Below, piece by piece: positions 1 through 7,780 of a stretch of DNA of 64,000 nt. The stretch comes from Lachnospiraceae bacterium (lineage in GTDB: Bacteria > Bacillota_A > Clostridia > Lachnospirales > Lachnospiraceae), in assembly GCA_021770615.1 (NCBI GenBank), contig JAETQR010000009.1, positions 62,001-126,000 of the forward strand. Direction: 5' to 3'. How positions within the stretch are numbered: the first letter of the stretch is position 1; each line of letters opens with the position of its first letter. A program made the position numbers and the translations under genes. The notes beneath the pieces are model-generated. The model worked only from the letters and a program-made list of their open reading frames with translations. It did no database searches and was not told where the DNA came from.

Positions 1-132
1 TGCCATTTTCTTTACAAGCAGATTTTTCTGGTTTTTGTTACGCTCAGTCAGTTTTTTTTCGATATGCTCCGGTTTGAGACTTTCCGGCACCGGAATTTCT
101 TCACTTAGTTGTTTTAATTTTTGTTCATTCAT
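1..132 (-). CDS. N-terminus of a protein co-transcribed with a sigma factor (runs off window)
   Basis: Only the first 44 codons lie in the window. The reading frame begins with ATG at 132 and reads leftward off the edge, giving MNEQKLKQLSEEIPVPESL and a charged, lysine-rich continuation. Its ATG overlaps the last 8 bases of the upstream sigma-factor gene (ATGAATGA), so the two are translationally coupled. By position it may be the anti-sigma or membrane effector partner of that sigma factor. Proteins with a similar N-terminus that I remember carry a membrane segment and a C-terminal beta-propeller, but none of that is visible here. The role is inference only. Confidence 0.6.
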   Translation of the reverse strand, partial: MNEQKLKQLSEEIPVPESLKPEHIEKKLTERNKNQKNLLVKKMA

Positions 133-652
133 TCTCTGTTACCTCCAGAAATTGCTTCATTTTTTCGAGTGCACGGCTTTTCATAGAGCGGACGGTGCCC
201 TCCTTTTTCCGAAGAAAACGGGCAATCTCCCTGCCACTGTAACCAGCGTAAACACTTAATCCGATGGCCAGGCGCTCTTCTTCGTTCAGGATGTTAAATG
301 CCTGTTTTAGTAAAAGGTGTCCGGCAGGATCCGTGTTATGTTCGGATCGTTCTGGAAAATCTTTGTTTTCGATGGGAACCACTTTTTTTTGGATACGAAA
401 TTGTTTTTTGCATTCGTTCGCTGTGATCTGAAAGAGCCAGCTGCGAAAAGATTCATTTTTTCTCAGTTTATGTATGTTTTCGTAAGCACACAGAACGGAG
501 TCGCTGACGACGTCTTCTGCGAGATGGGCATCTTTCAGGGTGCAGTAAGCGAAGCGATACAGATCTTTATAAACATTTTCATATAGCGTGGCAAAGGCAT
601 GGGCGTCACCATTTTTGGCCTGTGCGACAAGTATTGGTAATTTTTGTTCCAT
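125..652 (-). CDS. Sigma-70 family RNA polymerase sigma factor (ECF type)
   Basis: A small sigma factor of about 175 residues with the two regions expected of the ECF class. Region 2 lies near residues 10-85 (LYRFAYCTLKDAHLAEDVVSD, then a segment with FRSWLFQITANECKK). Region 4 lies near residues 110-170, with an ERLAIGLSVYAGYSGREIA helix-turn-helix and a KKEGTVRSMKSRALEKMK recognition helix. The open frame begins at 664, but an AGGA site 5 nt before the second ATG makes 652 the better start. It overlaps the next gene, which lies to its left and enters the window edge, by 8 bp. That pairing is typical of a sigma factor with its regulator. The signal it responds to is not visible. Confidence 0.88.
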   Translation of the reverse strand: MEQKLPILVAQAKNGDAHAFATLYENVYKDLYRFAYCTLKDAHLAEDVVSDSVLCAYENIHKLRKNESFRSWLFQITANECKKQFRIQKKVVPIENKDFPERSEHNTDPAGHLLLKQAFNILNEEERLAIGLSVYAGYSGREIARFLRKKEGTVRSMKSRALEKMKQFLEVTENE

Positions 653-749
653 AATAATCCTCATTTCATATACCGGTATTTTTGGAAGTTTCTATATATA
701 AGAGAGAGGAACAGATCAAATTGTTGCAGAAAAAAAGAAAAAATTTTTA

Positions 750-1799
750 TTAACGGCAAATAAAGCACACCCATTCTCCAAGAGTTTCTTTGGCGAGGAT
801 ATGAAATCCATTCTGTGTAAGCGCATATTCTACCTCATCTGCTTTTGTATCAATGATGCCAGAGGAGATAAAGAGTGCATTCTCTTTCATGTAGGGACGG
901 ATAACGGCTGATAGGGGGATGATAACATCTGCGAGGATATTTGCCACGATCAGGTCATAGCCGCTTCCCAGTTGCTGGCTCAGGGAGTCAGAACCAGAAT
1001 GTGGTGCATCTTCTGAAAACGGCGTCTCATTGGTCTCTTCCCCGGGAGGATGGAACGTGTAGGAGTGGTCTTTTGCTGTATTTGCGATCAGGTCCCCGGT
1101 GACCAGCCGGTAATTGTGCTCCGGGATATGGTTTACCCGCATATTTTCCCCCGCCACATTTACGGCGACTTTATCAATGTCTGTGGCGGTGGCGAAGGCG
1201 GCACCGAGCTTTAATGCCGCAATCGCAAGGATGCCGCTTCCGCATCCGACGTCAAGGATCTTTTTCCCGGTGCAGCCATACCGGGAGAGAGCCTGAATAC
1301 ACAGTTTGGTTGTCTCGTGGGTGCCGGTGCCAAAGGCGATGCCGGGGTCGATGTCGATGACAATATCCCTGTCCGGTGAATAATCTTCTTTCGGACAGGG
1401 TTCCCATGTCGGTTTGATGATGACATTTTCAGACGCACGGAATGCTTTAAAAAAGGTCTTCCAGTTGTTCATCCAGTCCTTATCCTCTGTCTCGGAGAGG
1501 CTGACCGTACCTTTTCCGATGTTTGTATATTGTTTTATTTCCTGGAAAATTTCCTGTACCTGAAGCATTACTTTTTCCGGGTTACAATCCTGTGGTTCCA
1601 TATAAAAATGTACTTTTGCGGATCCGTCGTTAAATTCCGGATCAGGCAGGATATCGACATACATTTGTTTTTTGTCACTTTCACTTAACGGGACATGATC
1701 CTCGATCTCAATCCCTTCTACTCCGATCTCATCGAGCATATAGCTGAGAAGATCGACAGCTTCTGTGTGGGTTTCGAGTGTAAACTTAATCCATTTCAT
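750..1799 (-). CDS. prmA: Ribosomal protein L11 methyltransferase
   Basis: Class I SAM-dependent methyltransferase that trimethylates ribosomal protein L11. The N-terminal substrate-binding part begins MKWIKFTLETHTEAVDLLS. The catalytic part carries the motif-I glycine loop LDVGCGSGILAIAALKLGA near residue 190, preceded by DPGIAFGTGTHETT, and the downstream motif YDLIVANILADVI. The start is ATG at 1799, preceded by GGAG 6 nt upstream; the upstream codons of the longer frame have no ribosome site. The length, about 349 residues, exceeds the usual 300-320 because of a polar, Ser/Glu-rich insertion of about 40 residues (roughly 1080-960 in the DNA) just before the ANIL motif. The gene stands alone and is divergent from tadA. 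Confidence 0.93.
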   Translation of the reverse strand: MKWIKFTLETHTEAVDLLSYMLDEIGVEGIEIEDHVPLSESDKKQMYVDILPDPEFNDGSAKVHFYMEPQDCNPEKVMLQVQEIFQEIKQYTNIGKGTVSLSETEDKDWMNNWKTFFKAFRASENVIIKPTWEPCPKEDYSPDRDIVIDIDPGIAFGTGTHETTKLCIQALSRYGCTGKKILDVGCGSGILAIAALKLGAAFATATDIDKVAVNVAGENMRVNHIPEHNYRLVTGDLIANTAKDHSYTFHPPGEETNETPFSEDAPHSGSDSLSQQLGSGYDLIVANILADVIIPLSAVIRPYMKENALFISSGIIDTKADEVEYALTQNGFHILAKETLGEWVCFICR

Positions 1800-1963
1800 A
1801 ATTTTCTCCATTCCTGCGCATTTTGCACACAAAAAAATAAATTTTTTAAAACTCCAACCAGAGAGATCGGTATGCCCCTAATAAATATTGGGGGATTTAA
1901 TTTGCCATTTTTATTATAAGTGATATATATCGTATTAGGCAAGGAGATTTTTGGACAAATCAT

Positions 1964-2225
1964 GGAAATTAATTTTTGCAGTTGCGGTTTTTTCAACTGA
2001 TAAAAATTTGTGCTGCATCGGGTATCATATTCTTCCTGATAAGGACCGTATAAACGTGTCGGTCCTTAGGCTGCGTATAAGGTGCATTTCCTGCACCTTG
2101 CAGCCTTTGTACCGCTACATGTTTATTTTAAGCGGGAGCGGGGCCGGATCAGGAAGAATATGATACCCGATGCAGCACAAATTTTCATTCGCTTTTCATG
2201 AACCGCAACTGCAAAAATTGATTTC
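1964..2225. repeat. Long palindromic element A (copy 1 of 3)
   Basis: An inverted repeat of about 262 bp in the prmA-tadA divergent gap. The outer arms, 1964-1989 and 2201-2225, pair imperfectly at their ends (GGAAATTAATTTTTG against CAAAAATTGATTTC). The inner arms, 2003-2040 and 2148-2185, are a perfect 38-bp inverted repeat. The centre, 2041-2147, contains its own hairpin and is the reverse complement of the core of element B at 12.9-13.1 kb. An 8-bp direct repeat, GGACAAAT, occurs just outside each end (1953-1960 and 2231-2238), as a target-site duplication would. No protein is encoded. It is probably a non-autonomous mobile palindrome; a structured RNA is the alternative. Confidence 0.85.
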
Positions 2226-2250
2226 TGTGTGGACAAATAAGGAAACCAAT

Positions 2251-2280
2251 TTGACGCATCCGGCTTTCCTGTGCTAAAAT
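2251..2280 (+). promoter_or_regulatory. Sigma-A-type promoter for tadA
   Basis: TTGACG at 2251-2256 and TAAAAT at 2275-2280 are separated by 18 bp and lie 60 bp before the tadA start, immediately beyond the right end of palindromic element A. The element therefore leaves the promoter intact. Confidence 0.6.
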
Positions 2281-2339
2281 AACTTTGTTTACATTAACGG
2301 TTAGCCTGACGGCACCAGGTTAAGGATGGAAAAAAAGTG

Positions 2340-2819
2340 ATGGACAGCGATGAAAAGTTTATGCGGGAAGCCATAAAACAGGCAAAAAAAGCATATGCCA
2401 AAGAGGAGACGCCGATCGGCTGCGTGATCGTATATGAGGGAAAGGTCATTGCGAGGGGGTATAATAAAAGGAATGAGAAGAAAAGTACCCTTGCGCATGC
2501 GGAGATCAGTGCGATCCATAAGGCAAGCCGTGTGATCGGTGACTGGCGGCTTGAGGACTGCACGATGTATGTGACGTTGGAGCCGTGTCCGATGTGTGCG
2601 GGTGCGATCGTCCAGGCACGTGTAAAAAAAGTAGTGATCGGAAGCATGAACCCGAAAGCAGGATGTGCAGGTTCTGTGGTAAATCTGCTCTGTATGGAAG
2701 GGTTTAACCATAAAACGGAGATTGTAAGCGGGATACTTGAGAAGGAGTGCAGTGAGCTGATGAGCGGGTTTTTCAGGGAACTTCGTCTCAAAAAAAAACG
2801 TGAGATACCAGATTCATAA
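2340..2819 (+). CDS. tadA: tRNA-specific adenosine deaminase
   Basis: Zinc-dependent deaminase that converts adenosine 34 of tRNA-Arg(ACG) to inosine. The active-site signature is complete: the zinc ligand histidine and catalytic glutamate in LAHAEISAI near residue 60, and the two cysteine ligands in EPCPMCAGAI near residue 85. The length of about 159 residues is normal for TadA. The frame opens with GTG at 2337, followed directly by ATG at 2340; the AAGGATGG site upstream serves either. An AAGGAGG ribosome site for the next gene overlaps its stop codon, so it is probably the first gene of a transcript with the sigma factor that follows. Confidence 0.95.
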   Translation: MDSDEKFMREAIKQAKKAYAKEETPIGCVIVYEGKVIARGYNKRNEKKSTLAHAEISAIHKASRVIGDWRLEDCTMYVTLEPCPMCAGAIVQARVKKVVIGSMNPKAGCAGSVVNLLCMEGFNHKTEIVSGILEKECSELMSGFFRELRLKKKREIPDS

Positions 2820-2834
2820 GGAGGAAAACAAAGA

Positions 2835-3329
2835 TTGGAGGAACAGGGGAAGGATATCCCGGTGGAAGAAGTTCTTAAACGGTATTCAGCCATGGTTTAC
2901 CGTCTGGCATTTATCCGGACGCAGAACCGGCAGGATGCAGAGGACATTACCCAGGAGGTCTTTTTAAAGTACATACGGTCAGGGAAGACATTTGAGAGTG
3001 AAGAGCACAGAAAAGCATGGTTATTGAAAGTGACGGTAAATACAAGTAAGAGCATGCTCACATCCGCCTGGGCCAGGCATTATGCCCATATGGACGAGGT
3101 CCGGGAAGAGAGCTGTCAGATGGAAGAAAAAAGCGAGGTCTTTTATGCGGTACAGAGCCTTCCTGAAAAATACCGGATCGTAATACAGCTTTATTATTAT
3201 GAGGATCTGTCAGTCAGGGAAATCAGTCAGATTCTCTCCAAAAAGGAATCTACGGTCAAGTCACTGCTCCACCGGGGCCGTAAGATGGTAAAAAATATTC
3301 TGGAGGAGGGGGAACAATATGAGTTTTAG
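2835..3329 (+). CDS. Sigma-70 family RNA polymerase sigma factor (ECF type)
   Basis: ECF sigma factor of 164 residues. Region 2 is recognisable as AMVYRLAFIRTQNRQDAEDI followed by TQEVFLKYIRSGKTF, and region 4 as PEKYRIVIQLYYYEDLSVRE with the helix SKKESTVKSLLHRGRKMVK. It starts at TTG 2835, about 10 nt after the AAGGAGG site at the end of tadA. Its last 11 bases overlap the following membrane-protein gene, the usual arrangement for a sigma/anti-sigma pair. By order, it may control the transglutaminase lipoprotein and the FN3-like surface protein downstream, but no cognate promoter was identified. Confidence 0.9.
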   Translation: MEEQGKDIPVEEVLKRYSAMVYRLAFIRTQNRQDAEDITQEVFLKYIRSGKTFESEEHRKAWLLKVTVNTSKSMLTSAWARHYAHMDEVREESCQMEEKSEVFYAVQSLPEKYRIVIQLYYYEDLSVREISQILSKKESTVKSLLHRGRKMVKNILEEGEQYEF

Positions 3330-3918
3330 AGATGAGTACAAAGAAGCATTTCGTGATATTGTTCCCGACGAAGAGTTTGTAGACGAGCTTTCCAGAAAGA
3401 TGAAAAGGGAGCAGGAATCAAAAGGAAGATCCTATAAGAGACCGTTTGTGGCGGCGGCATGCCTGTGTTTGATCGTTCTGATCGGATTAGCAGGGTATTT
3501 TCTGAACAGCAAAACAGAACCATCCGAGTCGGTACAGGTACATACCGGAAATATGCCGGTCGATCCCACGACGGAACCGGATTTGTTCACGAGGCCGAAA
3601 TGGTATCAGGAAGGTGCCGGACCGGAAACCGTGTTTTCTGATTTTTTGTCGCGCCTGCAGGATGGCAGAGAACGCATCAGGGTGTATAAAAATACGGAGA
3701 ACCAGTTTTCGGATGATATGCTTCTTTCAGAAGAGGAGATCCGTGAGCTGGCAGAACGGATCCAGAGGGCGGAACCGGTAGAGGAGAAGCCGGAAAACTC
3801 CGGGAAGAAAGAATACTATATGGCAGAGTTTGAAAATGGAGATATTATCAAATTTGTTATTTATGAGGACGGTTTGTTCTGTTTTCAGGATCTGGATACG
3901 GTTTATAAATTTTCATGA
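3319..3918 (+). CDS. Single-pass membrane protein, probable anti-sigma partner
   Basis: A 199-residue protein with a cytoplasmic N-terminus of about 40 charged residues (RDEYKEAFRDIVPDEEFVDE), one membrane segment near residues 43-63 (FVAAACLCLIVLIGLAGYFL) and an extracytoplasmic domain of about 135 residues. The topology and the 11-bp overlap with the preceding sigma-factor gene suggest an anti-sigma factor. No zinc-binding HxxxCxxC motif of the ZAS family is visible, so a different binding mode would be needed. I do not recognise the extracytoplasmic domain. The sequence after the stop (3918-4025) shows no other gene. Confidence 0.75.
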   Translation: MSFRDEYKEAFRDIVPDEEFVDELSRKMKREQESKGRSYKRPFVAAACLCLIVLIGLAGYFLNSKTEPSESVQVHTGNMPVDPTTEPDLFTRPKWYQEGAGPETVFSDFLSRLQDGRERIRVYKNTENQFSDDMLLSEEEIRELAERIQRAEPVEEKPENSGKKEYYMAEFENGDIIKFVIYEDGLFCFQDLDTVYKFS

Positions 3919-4025
3919 TGATATTGCGTCTGATAAAAAGTTGCACAAAGTAAAAATCAGTGCAACTTTTTTTGCTGTTACGGAGTGTTAAAAGTGTAGG
4001 GCATTTGTGGATAATGGAGGAACAT

Positions 4026-6410
4026 ATGAAAAAGATAATGATTGCAACTGTTTTGATCCTGAGTCTTTTGTGTGGCTGTGAAAAAAGCGGGCCGCAGGAG
4101 AACGGAACGGGAGGACTGGACACGTATGGCGCCAGTATAACAGTAAAAGATATAAAAGAAAAATATGATTATGCAGATAACAGTATCATGCCATTATACA
4201 ATGTGTCGCCGGACGAGGTGTTTGATTTTTCATTCCCGTATGATCTGTCAGATGAGGACGGGGACAGGGCGGTTACGGTACATACGGATGAAAGCTGCAG
4301 TGAGGAGAGCATGATTTCTACATATTACAATGTAGAAAAGACAGAAAAGGGTTCAAAGGTGAGCGTGTCTCCGGTGGCTGGCGTTCTCCTGACAGAGACT
4401 GAAGATAAAGAATATGTCGAACAGGATAAGGGTGTGTGGGGAAATGCCCCAATGTATTATATCGCGATCCATTATGACATGGAATCAGAGAGCATGAAAA
4501 AGAATGAAAAACCAAGAGTCGTTCCTTTTACGGTAAAGCAGGAGATCCAGGCTCCGGAGGCGAGGGGTGTCGTAGATTCTGACGGCCGTTTCAAACTTAC
4601 ATGGAAAGCAGTAGAGGGTGCAGGTGAATACCGCATATACAAGCTGATCGGAAACGATCAGTATACCGGAGATCAAAATAAACCCATTGAGGGAGCAAAA
4701 ACAGGATATAGCGAGTGTTCTCTCTTATATGAAGCTTCCACTGACCAGACGGAGTTTGATGACTTTTCCGGAAAAGGAAATGGCCTCGCCGTGCATGAGG
4801 ATAGGGTGAGTGGTGAGAAATATATCATCGGGCAGAATTACTCGGTAGATGGGGAGTATTATGTCAGCGCTGTTGTCGGGGAGAAGGAAAGCGGTTTTTG
4901 CGGGGCGATTCCGACAGCAGATTTAAAACTTCCCCACAAGTTTGTCGAAGACGATGATCTTATGTATAAGGATTTTAAACGTGTTTCGGATCTGCCGCTT
5001 GTGCGGGATGTGGTAAATATCGATGGTTCTGTTACAAAAAGAAAGGTGCTTTATCATTTTTATAAAAGGAAGACATGGACAGGCGGAGAGACTCCGGGAT
5101 ATCAGTATCAGATCGAAGGTACTGCCCTGACCGGCTGTGTATTGATGGAAGATATTGATGGGGAGTATCCGGAGACAGTAGGAGATGCGACACCTTCCGG
5201 CAATGTCGGGCCGGAAAATAATGTAGAGCGTAAACCGGCGACGGATCTGCCGACGATCCTGAACCCGGATGAATCAAAAGCAAATGACGGATCCCAGGCC
5301 CAGGTAGAGAGCGGGCCCCTCTATGAGCGTCAGACTCTTTACGAGCGTCAGAAAGAAAACACGGATCAGCATGTCGATAAAGGCAACGAAAAAAGTGTGA
5401 CGAATCCGGGAGCAGAGATAAAATTGTTTGCTGACAGCGCAGAGGAGGAGTGGCTGGCGCTAAATCTCGTGAGCGGCGAGACGGAAATTTCCATGGAGGC
5501 ATTTCCGGTGCTCCAGAATGCTGAAAATCTCGAGGATACGTTTTACAAAGTGTATTATCAGAACCCGTATATCCTTGGGCTGAGCCGTTTTTCTTACGAT
5601 TATACGACGATGACCCTGCATGTGTCTTATTCTTATGATAAATCGGAAATCGAGAAAAAGCAGCAGGAAATGTCAGAGGCGGGGCAAAAGATCATAAGTG
5701 AGATCATAAAGGACGGTATGAGCGCCGAAGAGAAAGAGAGTGCAATCTATCAGTATCTCACGGATCACGGGCAGTATGATACGGAAGCGCTTGAAGATGC
5801 AAAAAAGAATAATTTCCAGAAGACAGAGGACAGCAGTTATGAGGATTCGTTTAATGGATACGGCATACTGGTAAACCAGAAGGGAGTATGCCAGTCGTAT
5901 GCGTATGCCTACAAGCTGTTGTGTGAGCTTGGAGGGCTTTCCTGCCGTGTGATGACGGGAAATCTGGATGGAAATCTTCCACATGCATGGAATGCGGTCA
6001 AATTGGGCGAGGAGTGGTTTCAGACGGATTCTACGAATAATGAAAAGACAGCGGGGATTCCTTACTTTTTGTATAATGCCGACAGCAACACAGCGGAGCT
6101 GACCGGGTTTGACCCGGATGCGAATTTTGAAGTGGACGACCGTCTTTCTGAGTATCATACAGAAAATGACGGTTATGAGTATTATAAAGCAAACCAGCTG
6201 GTGGCGGGATCGATGGAACAGTATGAGGAGATACTGGACCGGGTTTTAGAAGAGCCAAAGGATATCATCAGCATCCGGTATACAGAGGGAAATGTGGATC
6301 AGGAACAGCTTGTGGCAGCTGTACAGCGGGTGTACAACAAGCATGGAATGGAGGATAAACTTGCGGCACTGAAATGTGGTATTCAGAGCAGGTATATCAT
6401 TCTCCAGTAG
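4026..6410 (+). CDS. Transglutaminase-like lipoprotein
   Basis: A 794-residue surface lipoprotein. The signal MKKIMIATVLILSLLCGC ends in a lipobox with the lipidated cysteine at about residue 18. A fibronectin-like segment follows at about residues 150-280 (RFKLTWKAVEGAGEYRIYKL), then a low-complexity stretch with a short direct repeat (YERQTLYERQ), then a transglutaminase-like domain. The presumed triad is Cys 622 in KGVCQSYAYAYKLL, His 653 in LPHAWNAVK and Asp 668 in WFQTDSTNN. The ATG at 4026 has GGAGG 6 nt upstream, while the open frame extends 22 codons further without a ribosome site. Such domains act as cysteine proteases or transamidases on cell-wall or surface proteins; the substrate is unknown. 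It lies 107 bp after the sigma/membrane-protein pair. Confidence 0.82.
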   Translation: MKKIMIATVLILSLLCGCEKSGPQENGTGGLDTYGASITVKDIKEKYDYADNSIMPLYNVSPDEVFDFSFPYDLSDEDGDRAVTVHTDESCSEESMISTYYNVEKTEKGSKVSVSPVAGVLLTETEDKEYVEQDKGVWGNAPMYYIAIHYDMESESMKKNEKPRVVPFTVKQEIQAPEARGVVDSDGRFKLTWKAVEGAGEYRIYKLIGNDQYTGDQNKPIEGAKTGYSECSLLYEASTDQTEFDDFSGKGNGLAVHEDRVSGEKYIIGQNYSVDGEYYVSAVVGEKESGFCGAIPTADLKLPHKFVEDDDLMYKDFKRVSDLPLVRDVVNIDGSVTKRKVLYHFYKRKTWTGGETPGYQYQIEGTALTGCVLMEDIDGEYPETVGDATPSGNVGPENNVERKPATDLPTILNPDESKANDGSQAQVESGPLYERQTLYERQKENTDQHVDKGNEKSVTNPGAEIKLFADSAEEEWLALNLVSGETEISMEAFPVLQNAENLEDTFYKVYYQNPYILGLSRFSYDYTTMTLHVSYSYDKSEIEKKQQEMSEAGQKIISEIIKDGMSAEEKESAIYQYLTDHGQYDTEALEDAKKNNFQKTEDSSYEDSFNGYGILVNQKGVCQSYAYAYKLLCELGGLSCRVMTGNLDGNLPHAWNAVKLGEEWFQTDSTNNEKTAGIPYFLYNADSNTAELTGFDPDANFEVDDRLSEYHTENDGYEYYKANQLVAGSMEQYEEILDRVLEEPKDIISIRYTEGNVDQEQLVAAVQRVYNKHGMEDKLAALKCGIQSRYIILQ

Positions 6411-6500
6411 TTGTTTTCTGGAGAAATGGGACAGCTTCACGAGCTCATACAGAAAATGATGCTGCTCCAAATAAATTAAAAAATAGAAATGAGGGACGAG

Positions 6501-7610
6501 ATGAAACAGGAAAAAGGAAAAATTGCGGGACTTATTGTGATGGCGGTGATCGCACTGGGGATATTACTGGTTCCGGCAAAGACATCAAAGGCAGTAGGCG
6601 GTTATAAGTATGGAACATTTGCAGTGACAGCGCTTTCGAGCACGGAGGTGACGATCGATTACAGGAATGAGCTGGAGGATTATTCCGGTGCGACGCTATA
6701 TGGATTTGATATTTATGTGGAGGATCTTACGCTGGAGACGGGCGAGATCCTGATCAGACAGGCAGCCGCCAATGAAGTTTTTGGAACATTGACAGGATTG
6801 ACGCCGGGACATACTTATCAGGTGATCGTAAAAGCACATTATCAGTATCTGGGTTCGGAAGCTGGTTATGGACACTCCTTTGTCCAGTTTACGACGCCGC
6901 TCAGTGGTGTTTCTTCTGAGGTGGATGTGGTTACAGACAGCGGGATTTCTGCTCCGGTCACGGATCCGGCGACGCAGCCTTCTGTGCAGCAGCCGCAGGC
7001 AGAGGCACCACAGCCGGCAGTCGTTTCCGTGGCGGCACCGTCTGTGGCATCCGTAAAGATGGTAGGAGCAAATGTGGCAGCTACGGTGACGCCGGTCGCC
7101 TGTGATGGTTACGAATTTGGTATTTTCAATAAAAATACAAATGCGCTTGTGAAGACAGAGAGTACGATACTTAACGGTGCGACCTTTTACGGTGTAGGAC
7201 GTAAAAATGTATATATTATGAGGGCAAGGGCATATGCGTATGACTCTGCCGGAAATAAAATATATTCGGCATGGGGTGCCGGGCAGTATTTCGTGCCACA
7301 GCCACAGATCCGCAAGACGGCAACTAAGTTAAAGAAAAACAGTATCAACCTGAAATGGAGCAAGGTCAGTGGCGCAAAAAATTATACGATCTACATGAGA
7401 AAAAGAGGCTCGGGAAAATGGTATAAAGTAAAAACGATCAGCGGCAAAAAGGCTTCTTATAAAATCACAAGGTTCAGAGGAAAAGGGTTCAATACCCACC
7501 GGCAGAATTACGAGGTAAAGGTAAAGGCAACAGCGAAGATCGGTGGAAGGACATATTCGTCCACGTCGAATGACTATATTTATACTTATACGTACACACG
7601 GTATCGCTAA
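6501..7610 (+). CDS. Secreted fibronectin-III-like surface protein
   Basis: About 369 residues. A signal peptide (GKIAGLIVMAVIALGILLVP, cleavage after SKA near residue 30) is followed by an FN3-like domain (residues 35-140), a Pro/Gln/Ala-rich linker, a second beta-rich domain, and a third, strongly basic FN3-like domain ending in tyrosine-rich YIYTYTYTRYR. The C-terminal domain motif LKWSKVSGAKNYTIYMRK is typical of Lachnospiraceae surface FN3 modules. The start at 6501 is chosen because GAGGGA sits 6 nt upstream; the ATG at 6489 has none. It follows the transglutaminase lipoprotein by 90 bp and could be one of its substrates, although that is only an inference from position. Confidence 0.75.
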   Translation: MKQEKGKIAGLIVMAVIALGILLVPAKTSKAVGGYKYGTFAVTALSSTEVTIDYRNELEDYSGATLYGFDIYVEDLTLETGEILIRQAAANEVFGTLTGLTPGHTYQVIVKAHYQYLGSEAGYGHSFVQFTTPLSGVSSEVDVVTDSGISAPVTDPATQPSVQQPQAEAPQPAVVSVAAPSVASVKMVGANVAATVTPVACDGYEFGIFNKNTNALVKTESTILNGATFYGVGRKNVYIMRARAYAYDSAGNKIYSAWGAGQYFVPQPQIRKTATKLKKNSINLKWSKVSGAKNYTIYMRKRGSGKWYKVKTISGKKASYKITRFRGKGFNTHRQNYEVKVKATAKIGGRTYSSTSNDYIYTYTYTRYR

Positions 7611-7658
7611 ATCCGCATACAAGTTGGCGTCGATGAGCTAACATAGTTTTCATTTTAA

Positions 7659-7696
7659 GGCATCAGTCATTTGCTTTTGGCTGGTGCCGGTTTTTT
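7659..7696 (+). terminator. Rho-independent terminator
   Basis: GGCATCAG pairs with CTGGTGCC (one G-U wobble) around a loop of about 13 nt and is followed by GGTTTTTT. It separates the FN3 protein from secDF. Confidence 0.75.
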
Positions 7697-7716
7697 CTGA
7701 TTCTCCCCTTTTTTAC

Positions 7717-7745
7717 TTGAAGTGGAGGGCAGTTTGTGCTATAAT
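7717..7745 (+). promoter_or_regulatory. Promoter of secDF
   Basis: TTGAAG at 7717-7722 and a consensus TATAAT at 7740-7745 are separated by exactly 17 bp, 35 bp before the secDF start. Confidence 0.8.
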
Positions 7746-7780
7746 CGTAAGGTACATTTTTAGAAAAGGAGATTTTCGTA

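Noticed and set aside
1964..2225. Reading the palindromes as ordinary terminators
   Set aside because: They are over 180 bp, lie in divergent gaps in two cases, lack T runs and share a core across loci.
2294..2893. A 199-codon leftward frame opposite tadA
   Set aside because: It is the antisense shadow of tadA, with composition like a reversed coding strand, no ribosome site and no recognisable domain.
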